From assembly GCA_021014325.1 (NCBI GenBank), contig JAJGQC010000713.1:124001-188000 (forward strand): 64,000 bases of DNA, in the 5' to 3' direction. The translations under genes and the position numbers were made by a program. The notes below the pieces were generated by a model. That model did no database searches. It saw only the letters and a list, made by a program, of their open reading frames with translations, and was not told the origin of the DNA. Origin of the DNA: Plazaster borealis. Lineage: Eukaryota; Echinodermata; Asteroidea; Forcipulatida; Labidiasteridae. Positions 20,228 through 28,084 of the stretch are shown here, piece by piece (position 1 is the first letter of the stretch; each line of letters begins with the position of its first letter).

Positions 20228-20566
20228 CTGAGGTTTGGAAGCCTCGTCGAGGGATGTCTCGTTGATGGATGTCTCGTTGAGAAATGTCTCGTTGATAGAT
20301 GTCTCTTTGAGAAACGTCTAGTTGAGGGATATCTCGATGAGAAATGTCTCATTGAGAAATGTCTCGTTGAGAAATGTCTCGTTGAGGGATGTACCGTGAC
20401 GAGGCATCTTTCATACCAAGCTTGATGAGCTCAGCTGTGGAGTCACCTTCTGATTGGCTCTTAGGCTGGCTCAGGTGTTTTGATATGTCGCTAATGGTGT
20501 GACTATCGTAAGGTCTGCCAATTTTGAAATGTAGATTCAAACCACCATCATCATGTTTCACAAAAA
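20228..20566 (-). CDS. CEP95-like gene, exon 3 with pentapeptide repeats, left arm
   Basis: A minus-strand exon, donor GTGAGG, acceptor 'cacaataaag'. It encodes a normal-looking segment (HDDGGLNLHFKIGRPYDSHT, ISKHLSQPKSQSEGDSTAEL) followed by ten tandem pentapeptides of the form I-x-Q-R-D. Unit 3 has TGA where CGA (Arg) is expected (20,349-20,351). The phase from exon 2 fits only if the five-T run at the acceptor were four T's. So the exon is either decaying or carries consensus errors, and both features are shared by the right arm. It leaves one base for exon 4. Confidence 0.6.
20241..20390 (-). repeat. 15-bp tandem repeat coding I-x-Q-R-D units, left arm
   Basis: Ten 15-bp units in frame; consensus on the coding strand 'attTctcaacgagac'. 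Varying second residues are P, S, H or Y. Unit 3 has a stop, unit 4 has His for Gln, and unit 5 has Leu for Arg and Val for Ile nearby. Confidence 0.9.
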
Positions 20567-21601
20567 CTTTATTGTGTTAAATTACATGTACACTTTCTTC
20601 AGAACAGGAAAGCAAATTTAGAGAGAGAAAACAAAAATGTAAATATTTGACAGAGTGCAACTTTTTTTCACCATATTTCCTCAAATACTACATTCAAAAT
20701 GGTCAGATGGAGATATTTTACAAATTAATACACAAATTTTGGATGCATACGAGTAGAATATAATCATGAGGTGAAATCTGGACTGTCCCATTTCTTGAGG
20801 CGAAGCAAAGTGAAATGGAACAGTCCAGATTATGTGATTATATTCTGCTACATTGTATGAATGAAATGCATCCTATATTTGTTTTATATATCTCACACAT
20901 AGATCCGTGACAATTGATATTTCTCATACGATTCATAGCTTATTTCAACAATAACTAATACAAAGTTTTGAACAATTTATGATTTATTTCATCAATAAGT
21001 TATTAAACGGCTGATAAAAAGACATAGCTGGAGCTGTTTAAGAGCGGTTGGCTCAAGCACGTTCTGCATTCATAGCCATGTGCGTGTTGATGTGCAAGCT
21101 TACATGCGCTAATAACACGTAACGCAATAAATACTCAAAGTAAAATCTATTAGTATGTGCGAAGCATAGCTGCAAAGCGTCCCAAGCATCCTATATTTAT
21201 CAATATAGGACTCCTATATTAAAATTTGGAGTGTCGGAACAGTATACATGGCAAAATAAAGTATGACATGTGACGCGTGTTCCACCAATCAAATGACAAA
21301 TATCTCTAAGTGCGGTGTATAATATTTATTTGAACTGTACGCTTCATATTTCTCTGGATGAGCTGTGCAGCCGCCTGTGTGTGTTGGGGTTACCAACAAT
21401 GTTTTGCATTTGCTTAGATATCTGCTTGCACTATTTTTATTGCATTTTATCTTTTATGGAAGTTTTGTTGTAAATAAATAAACAAAATTACTAATATGTG
21501 AAATAAAAGATTTGTTGATGCTCAAGAAAATGTTCCCTTCTTCATAACTTCCTTTTTCAATTGAATTGAAAAATAGTAAAAATGAAGTATGTTTCTCGTA
21601 C
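20567..21601. other. Intron 2-3, left arm, holding hairpin repeats
   Basis: Includes the hairpin at 20,747-20,862 and a small perfect palindrome around 21,188-21,220 ('tatatttatcaatata', 'ggactcctatatt'). No gene. The mirrored interval is 58,302-59,336. Confidence 0.5.
20747..20862. repeat. Long hairpin / MITE-like inverted repeat, left arm
   Basis: 'gaatataatcatgaggtg' plus 'aatctggactgtcccattt' is followed about 20 bp later by its inverted form ('aaatggaacagtccagatt', 'tgtgattatattc'). Each stem is about 45 bp. Confidence 0.8.
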
Positions 21602-21734
21602 CTTTCATATGCATTAGACGGTGGTCTGTAATAATTGTCTTTCCCACCTCTGAGTCCAAACTCTTCCCTCAAGACGTCCGTGATGGCAGATACCGTTCCT
21701 CTAGTCATTGTGTCCGGGTCTACGAGATCACCAT
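21602..21734 (-). CDS. CEP95-like gene, exon 2, left arm
   Basis: A 133-bp minus-strand exon, acceptor 'attgatcatag', donor GTACGA. It takes the one base left by exon 1 (forming Asp) and leaves two. It encodes GDLVDPDTMTRGTVSAITDV, LREEFGLRGGKDNYYRPPS and NAYE. No known domain. The left arm has Val (GTC) where the right arm has Ala (GCC) in 'SAITD-V/A-L'. Confidence 0.7.
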
Positions 21735-22230
21735 CTATGATCAATTATAATACAGACGTACATTATTTCACAGTCTTGTGACAGAGTGCTAGTTTCCAGT
21801 GGCATAAGTATTCGGAATGTAGGTTTTTGAATCCTGGCAACTATACAACCGTTTTGAAACACTTTTCACCTTAATGTGCTTCTCTTCATATAGTTGTACA
21901 ATTGGAGGAGCTATTAAGGCTGAAGTAACACCAAAAGTTAGTAACTGAAGCAAAGACCAACTGTGGGTTTTTTAAAGAGTTGTCCTGACAAAATTACTGC
22001 ATCAAGGTTAGTTGGCTTCGTCTTCAGCAAGAGGGCTCAAATTCTAGCCACGTCAGCCATTGTGCAATTGTTTTTGAGCGAGAACAAACTTAACCATAGT
22101 ATGCTTCTCTTCAACCAGATGTACAACTGGGAACTCAAGAGGGCTTAAATAACCCCTGGAGCTGGAGCAATGTGGTTTTTTAAAAGTTAAAAACAAGGAC
22201 AAACTGATGATCCATTTCGCCCCTGCACAC
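21735..22230. other. Intron 1-2, left arm, with a short duplicated block
   Basis: Two related blocks, 'cttctcttcatatagttgtacaattgg' (21,880) and 'cttctcttcaaccagatgtacaactgg' (22,103), show an old ~220-bp tandem duplication. Mirrored at 57,677-58,168. Confidence 0.5.
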
Positions 22231-22457
22231 CTTCAAAGTCGGTTGCTGATCCTTCACTGTCAATCCCTCTCATGATGTAGTCCATGACGCCCAGTAGGAT
22301 CTCCAGTAGGTACTGCATGGCAACTCGATTCCCTTCAACAATAGCCCGCCGTTGGTGTGAGACAGATCACAGTGGAGTACCTTGTCTGCCAGGTGCTTAA
22401 CGACCAACTGGATGTTGTGGATCTCGTCTTCTTTAGTGACTGGGACGTAGGATATTC
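22231..22457 (-). CDS. CEP95-like gene, exon 1 seen: CH-like domain, left arm
   Basis: A 227-bp minus-strand exon, acceptor 'tctctcatcag', donor GTGTGC. It encodes ISYVPVTKEDEIHNIQLVVK, LADKVLHCDLSHTN, then, one base out of frame, AIVEGNRVAMQYLLEILLGV and MDYIMRGIDSEGSATDFE. The pattern EDE-HN-Q-V...L...LSHT-G..IV.G...A...LLEI..GV..YI matches my memory of the N-terminal calponin-homology-like fold of CEP95 (CCDC45), a centrosomal and basal-body protein. The one-base shift after 'cacaccaac' is in both arms. The upstream half of the fold was not found. Confidence 0.6.
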
Positions 22458-22594
22458 CTGATGAGAGAGAATATCAAGAACAATTTTGAACCCTCTCGTT
22501 ACCAAATTCTTTTGACATAATACAACCACTGGTGCCCAGATTGTTTTACCACTCAAGCGTGAAGCACACATTCTCAAACAACAGAAAGTTTGTG

Positions 22595-22979
22595 TTAAGG
22601 GCACTAGACACGTTTGGTAATTGTCAAAGACCAGTAATCTCACTTGGTGTATGCCAAAATATGCATAAAATAACAAGCCTGTGAAAATTTGGGATCAATT
22701 GGTCATCTAAGTTGCACGAAAATAATGAAAGAAAAAACATCCTTGTTGCACAAATGTGTGTGCTTTCAGATGCCTGAAAAAGGCTTCAGGCCTGAAGTCT
22801 TTTTTAGATTCAAATATCTTAGTGAGAAATTACCTCTTTCTCAAAAACTACGTTACTTCAGAGGGAGTCGTTTCTCACAATGTTTTATACTATCAACAGC
22901 TCTCCGTTGCTAGTTACCAAGTAAGTTTTTATGCTAACATATATTTTGAGTAATTACCAAACGTGTCCAGTGCCTTTAA
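22595..22979. mobile_element. Family-C MITE, copy 1, left arm
   Basis: The ends TTAAGGGCACTAGACACGTTTGG and CCAAACGTGTCCAGTGCCTTTAA are inverted repeats (TIR consensus about 22 bp). The interior has 'tgaaagaaaaaacatcc', 'tgtgctttcagatgcctg', 'ctcaaaaactacgttactt' and 'tcaacagctctccgttgct'. I recall this family as abundant in starfish, unchecked. Confidence 0.8.
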
Positions 22980-23018
22980 AAGGTTAATTTTACAAACTCT
23001 ATTATTACCTTAAAGATT

Positions 23019-23216
23019 TCATTTTAGAGCATGACAAGTAATGACAAATTTCTTACTCATTGAATTTCCTTTTATATAATCCAAAAGTGATTGAGATTGG
23101 CCAATAAATGTTAAGTTCTTGGTATTTGTTTCCTCTGTGTGTTCTGTAAACCCAAACGCTTTTTTGTACAAAGCCAAATGGTGCTCCTTAGGTGTTTGGC
23201 ATTGCGGATCTTTCCA
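23019..23216 (-). CDS. Possible terminal exon, unidentified, left arm
   Basis: A minus-strand frame opens right after 'ttgctattgtgcag' (a plausible acceptor) and runs 65 codons to a stop at 23,019-23,021. It contains WKDPQCQTPKEHHLALYKKA, FTEHTEETNTKN and SLLDYIKGNSMSKKFVITCH. It reads like protein, but I recognise no family. It lies between WBP11-like and CEP95-like exons. The right-arm copy is broken by loss of one A from a six-A run. It could be spurious. Confidence 0.3.
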   Translation of the reverse strand, partial: WKDPQCQTPKEHHLALYKKAFGFTEHTEETNTKNLTFIGQSQSLLDYIKGNSMSKKFVITCHALK

Positions 23217-23527
23217 CTGCACAATAGCAACCTTTCAGAATTCCCTGGCCAGACCCAATTGCCTTCAATGTTTAACAATTAATTAGTGCATTATCATTAT
23301 GGACCAGAAGTTGTTAAGCAAACTATACAGAATGCAATAAACCCCCTCGCATATGACATCACAAGCCCCAAACTGCGCCCTCACTGAGGACAATGAAGAC
23401 TTATCATTGGCTGAGAGTTGTGCGCGGTGCGTACATGCGGGCAAGTTTCCATTGTTTGACCCCAGCGATGGTGGCCAATGCAAGGGGTCTGTTCCATTTG
23501 TCTAGCCTTCGCGCGTCATCAAGGAAT
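23217..23527. other. Unassigned sequence, left arm
   Basis: About 310 bp with a minus-strand open frame that lacks splice context. Nothing supported; mirror at 56,382-56,693. Confidence 0.35.
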
Positions 23528-23595
23528 TCAGTACTTCAAACAGCCTTCAGAATCATAGTCCAGCGCGCCGTATCGATAATCTTCGTCACAAACCC
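23528..23595 (-). CDS. Candidate last exon after the WBP11-like exons, left arm
   Basis: After acceptor 'acatctcttccag' a 68-bp exon accepts the one base left by 23,701-23,773. It encodes GVCDEDYRYGALDYDSEG then CLKY and a stop. This tail does not resemble WBP11. It may be a gene-specific C-terminus, an alternative exon or chance. Skipping it would join the WBP11-like exon to CEP95-like exon 1 in a compatible phase. Confidence 0.35.
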
Positions 23596-23700
23596 CTGGA
23601 AGAGATGTGTGATGAATACTGCTGAAAGACAATGCTGATTGGCTAACCAAAAGTGACTGCTCTGCGCGCACGCTTGTTAAAAACTGAATTGGCAACTCAC

Positions 23701-23773
23701 CAAATTTCCTCAGTTTTTCTGCTCTCTTCTTTTCGTAGTCAACCTCCATGGCTTTAAACTCCACATCTCGTCT
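23701..23773 (-). CDS. WBP11-like exon B, left arm
   Basis: A 73-bp minus-strand exon, acceptor 'aatcgatag', donor GTGAGT. It encodes RDVEFKAMEVDYEKKRAEKL then RKF and leaves one base. It aligns with the second half of the conserved Wbp11 N-terminal domain (the 'lEveYE.KRa.l' stretch) of WW-domain-binding protein 11, a nuclear pre-mRNA splicing factor. It follows exon A in phase 0. The BEL/Pao element is inserted in the intron between A and B, on the opposite strand. Confidence 0.55.
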
Positions 23774-24033
23774 CTATCGATTGCAGAAAATAATAACGGC
23801 TCTTATATTGCACAACTTCAGAAATGATCAAACACATTATTATCCCTGGTCACTGGGCCATTTATTTTGTTAATAGCATTAACTATAATCCAAGCACTTA
23901 TGTAGTGTTTTTACACAAAAAGGTATCACAAAAATTAACAACAAATGACACAACAATCAAAAATACAAAAGGAATGAGAATGAAATAAATTAGCCTAAGA
24001 AAAACAAGTCTTAAACAGGTGAGTCTTTAACAA
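23774..24033. other. Intron upstream of exon B, left arm
   Basis: AT-rich intron ending where the BEL/Pao 5' LTR begins; bases before the LTR are 'tttaacaa'. Mirror at 55,877-56,135. Confidence 0.5.
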
Positions 24034-25555
24034 TGTTTCGTCGAGTTTTGTTTATTATGAACTGTCGCTTGAGGGCGCTATACTTAGCGACCGCTTTCCG
24101 ATAAACGCTTCAGAAACTGTACTTTTCGATAGCATTTAACTGGTTAAAAAGGTTATCTAAACAACTAAATTGTGTACTGATACTGCTTAGAGTTACTGAT
24201 CGGCGTTTAGGGTGAGTGTTATAGAAGTGTATTTTTGAAAGAGACTTACAGTAGTTACGTAGTATTAAAGATAATTCCAACGTTTTTTCTGCTCACTTGA
24301 GAAGTTGTTCTAGTGTATTTGATTCATGCACTTGATGCACGTCAAAGTTCAAAGGTTAAATGTTGGATGTTGTAAATCCGTTTTATAAGGTTTTAAGTTA
24401 CAATTGCTGCTTTATGTAAGAATTTATGAATATTCTAGAGCAAGTATCATCGAGGCCAGGATTTGTTTACTGTAAATCAGTTGTGCATGATCTTATTGAT
24501 TTAAAGGTGATTATTGTCATTGTAGTTTCAGGGTAAATCTAGTAAATGTAGTATATTACATGACAGGTTCCTGTATTTAGAATGTTTTCCTTATTTTTGT
24601 TTAGGGGATTACCCTTTTGATTACTGAACTGTATGCTGTTTAACTGGACTGAACTATTGTTGCTGTACTGTTACTTTTCTGCTAGTTGTATCCGGTCACA
24701 CTAGTAAGTTAATGTTTCCGTTTAAAAATCATTTATGTTTCTAAAATTACTTTCACTTGCTTCAGTTGTTTGGACTGTAATAATTTTCTGTTTACACGTG
24801 TTAAGACTGTTTAGCAGTACTCTGAGATATGGATTGGTTTTTTTGCAGAATTGAATGCTGATTTATTATTAAAATCTTCACACATTAAAACCGGGTGCGA
24901 CTCCATTCTTAAATCCTCTGGCCTTCCAAACAATGTTTTGAATTCAGTAAGAGAAATGGCATGACGTAACCATCTCAGCTCCCTGTTATGTATTGTTTAG
25001 AAACGATCATGACGTATGGAAATAAATGTGAGTTTGAATTGAATTGAATTGAATTGAATTGAATACACAACACCTGTGTTCAAAGTGCAGATGCAGTGTA
25101 AAAACAGTGTTTCAAGTGTTTCTGCAGTACGACACCTGTGCTCTGCCTCAAAGTGTAGATGCACTTTGTACACACTTGTGGTCCAAATAGGAATAATAAT
25201 ATACACTTTTAAATATATGCACACTTCTCCAGAAAATTGGTCAAGAAAACAGAGGAGGGAGTGTACAATTGTTCATGCAGCAGATAATTTTAAAATCTTG
25301 TGGTCCAAGTTTTCAAAATGTTGCAAACTAAACCACACTGTGATTTCCAAACGATGATGTTATCTAAAGGAATTCATATATAACCAGGCCTAAATAAAGT
25401 TTTTTTAATTGAATAGAATTTTACTGAGGTAATGGAGGCTGTTGCGTCCATGCCCCTTGAAATGTTCCAGTAGAAATATAAATTTCCTCCATAGAGGTTC
25501 TCTTCACCAAGGGACCATGGATAAATTACTTAACGCATTTCCACGCGTGGCTGCA
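24034..25555 (+). repeat. BEL/Pao 5' LTR, left arm
   Basis: 1,522 bp from TGTTTCGTCGAG to GTGGCTGCA, matching the 3' LTR. It has a (TTGAA)n run at 25,034-25,063. It lacks about 20 bp near 24,830 ('aatgtacattcattcatg') that the partial LTR and the 3' LTR both have. Confidence 0.85.
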
Positions 25556-25556
25556 C

Positions 25557-26145
25557 ACATGTTGTAAATCCATTTTATAAGGTTTTAAGTTACAATTGCT
25601 GCTTTATGTAAGAATTTATTAATATTCTAGAGCAAGTATCATCGAGGCCAGGATTTGTTTACTGTAAATCAGTTGTGCATGATCTTATTGATTTAAAGGT
25701 GATTATTGTCATTGTAGTTTCAGGGTAAATCTAGTAAATGTAGTATATTACATGACAGGTTCCTGTATTTAGAATGTTTTCCTTATTTTTGTTTAGGGAT
25801 TACCGCTTTTGATTACTGAACTGTATGCTGTTTAACTGGACTGAACTATTGTTGCTGTACTGTTACTTTTCTGCTAGTTGTATCCGGTCACAGTAGTAAG
25901 TTAATGTTTCCGTTTAAAAAATCATTTATGTTTCTAAAATTACTTTCACTTGCTTCAGTTGTTTGGACTGTAATAATCTTTCTGTTTACACGTGTTAAGA
26001 CTGTTTAGCAGTACTCTGAGATATGGAATGTACATTCATTCATGTACTTGGGTTTTTTTTTTCAGAATTGAATGCTGATTTATTATTAAAATCTTCATAC
26101 ATTAAAACCGGGTGCGACTCCATTCTTAAATCCTCTGGCCTTCCA
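25557..26145 (+). repeat. Second, partial LTR copy, left arm
   Basis: Repeats the LTR interior (the segment corresponding to about 24,365-24,925) directly after the full 5' LTR, truncated at both ends. It shares with the 3' LTR the ~20-bp block missing from 24,034-25,555, so it may be the element's own original 5' LTR remnant, with the full LTR belonging to a second insertion or recombination. Confidence 0.8.
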
Positions 26146-26177
26146 TAATTCAATTTACTCTTCAAGTTGAGGCCAAT

Positions 26178-27360
26178 ATGGATGAAAAGAAAGCGAAATG
26201 ACGAACCAGCAAGACGAGATTTACTCAACAAAGGAAAGTGTTTGAACAACACATAAAGCAAGATTCTTCCATAGAAGAGCTCACAGAAGAATTCCGGAAA
26301 TTTGAGGTTGCCTTCATGGAATTGCAGAACAGACACGATGAGTATTGTGAGACAATAGAAGATAGCGATGAATATGAGCAGGAGGAAGATTACATTCAGA
26401 TTTGTATGGATGACTTCCAGCAGATAAAGCTGAAACTGAACCAGTTAAAAAAATCTCAACCAACAAAGTCGGCTGAAAATCCGCCTGAAAAAAGTGTTGC
26501 TGTATCAACTGACCATGATGCATCCCAAAGTACCGACTCCAACACTCAGCCAGAAATCGGCACTGATGAACTGCAAGCTGAGCAGTCGCCTTCCCCGCCG
26601 AAACCAGCGTTGGCTGAAGGAGAGCAGCAGCAGACCCCACAACCAGTACTGCTTCATGCAAGTTGAGACCGAGGTTGAGAGACCCAAGATGCCAACATTC
26701 AATGGCGATGTCAGGGATTATCACACATTCAAAGATGACTTCAAGCACATGATAGATCCGATGTACAGTCCGAGAGAGGCTGTCTCTATTCTGCGAAACA
26801 GTTTAACTGGTAAGCCACTGAGTTGCTGAAGGGTATCGGAACTGATTATAGTGCATGTTGGGAGTACTTGGACATGTACTATGGTGATCCAAGGGTCATT
26901 TCAGACACAGTGGCCCAGGATCTGACCAAGTTTAAAGCGCTTAGCGATGGAGAAGATGGGCGCTTTTGTGAGTTTGCTCAACTTGTTAGGCGCAGTTACA
27001 ACGTCCTGAAACAAGTAGGAAAGGAATCAGACATGAATAATAATCACATGTTGGCCATGATCGAGAAGAAACTGACTCCAGAGGACAGGAAAGTATATGC
27101 CCGCATTGAACAGCAAAGCAGTGAACAGGCTAATCTTGAGGGACTTCTCAAATTCCTTGAGAACGAGACGAACCCAGAAGACGGGTATCTGCCTCCATCA
27201 GGAGTATGAATACAACACCTCAGCAAGCCTGAGTGTATCTGACCGAAGGGCGACCAACCACATCAGTAAAGTGGAAAAGGTGCTGGGGGTGTGAAACTGA
27301 TAGTCACTGGCCTGATTAGTGTCCCGCCATACTGAAACTGACTCCTGAAGAGAGGTGGCG
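26178..27360 (+). pseudogene. BEL/Pao gag-like region (DUF1759), left arm
   Basis: The likely initiator ATG at 26,178 is followed seven codons later by an in-frame TGA (26,199-26,201), present in both arms. The frame then runs through a charged coiled-coil-like region (SSIEELTEEFRKFEVAFMEL, acidic EDSDEYEQEED). A second break near 26,665 (private to this arm) precedes the DUF1759 core: MPTFNGDVRDYHTFKDDFKH, then ACWEYLDMYYGDPRVISD, MNNNHMLAMIEKKL and LLKFLENET. DUF1759 is the Gag-like module of BEL/Pao elements and forms the particle. Confidence 0.8.
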
Positions 27361-27364
27361 AAAG

Positions 27365-28084
27365 GTGAAAGATAAGCGTGCATGTTTTTCCTGCATGAAG
27401 CGGGCCGGCAAAGGACACAATATGAGTACCTGTAACAGAAAAAGGAAGTGCCCACAGTGTGATTCCCAGCATCACCATCTCCTACACAAAGGGAAAGCCC
27501 AATTTTCAGCGGCACCCACTGCTCACGTGATGGCGTGCAACTGCAAGTCAGAATTTACTGATGTTGCACTACCCCTGCTGACGACTGAAATTGGGGCCCT
27601 TCACAAGAAAATAACTGGAAACATTGTGTTTGACTGTTGTGCAAGTGTAACCCTGGTCCGAGGGGCAACTGTACAAAGACTTGGGTTACAAGGCAAAAGC
27701 AAACCAATCAGCATGGACATCACCACTTTGGGTGGCAGGACCGAAACCCATGTCACCAGGCTGCATGAGATCAAAGTCTACCGTGGAGAAAAGATATATA
27801 AGGTGTCAGCAGTAGAAGTTCCCGAAATAACTACAGTGCCTCCACTACCTGAGCAGTGCAGAGAAAAGGTCGAGAGCCATTTGGGAACAACAATTAGATG
27901 TGGTTGTGGACAGGTTGATATACTTCTAGGTGTTGATCATCCTGCTATGCATGGCGGTAAGACAGAGAAAGTAGATGACTATATCTTGAGAGATTCTCCA
28001 ATTGGCTGGGTAATTCTCGGATCATCTAGTGAGGCGACAGCAAGAACGTCCACTGTGCTACACAAAGGTCACCGACAAGACTGA
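27365..28084 (+). CDS. BEL/Pao zinc knuckles and retropepsin-like domain (DUF1758), left arm
   Basis: Open for 239 codons. First a zinc-binding motif CFSCMKRAGKGHNMSTC (C-x2-C-x7-H-x4-C, with a wider spacing than usual), then CPQCDSQHHHLLH, typical of BEL/Pao. The following DUF1758 domain would be the aspartic protease. At its expected catalytic loop (27,631 onward) it reads VFDCCASVTLVR, so the usual D-S/T-G is D-C-C, which would be expected to impair activity. It overlaps the start of the pol frame by 56 bases. Confidence 0.8.
   Translation: MKDKRACFSCMKRAGKGHNMSTCNRKRKCPQCDSQHHHLLHKGKAQFSAAPTAHVMACNCKSEFTDVALPLLTTEIGALHKKITGNIVFDCCASVTLVRGATVQRLGLQGKSKPISMDITTLGGRTETHVTRLHEIKVYRGEKIYKVSAVEVPEITTVPPLPEQCREKVESHLGTTIRCGCGQVDILLGVDHPAMHGGKTEKVDDYILRDSPIGWVILGSSSEATARTSTVLHKGHRQD

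Noticed and set aside
24996..25224. A protein-coding frame across the (TTGAA)n run in the LTR
   Set aside because: Present in every LTR copy, short, and dominated by the microsatellite (IQFNSIQF pattern).
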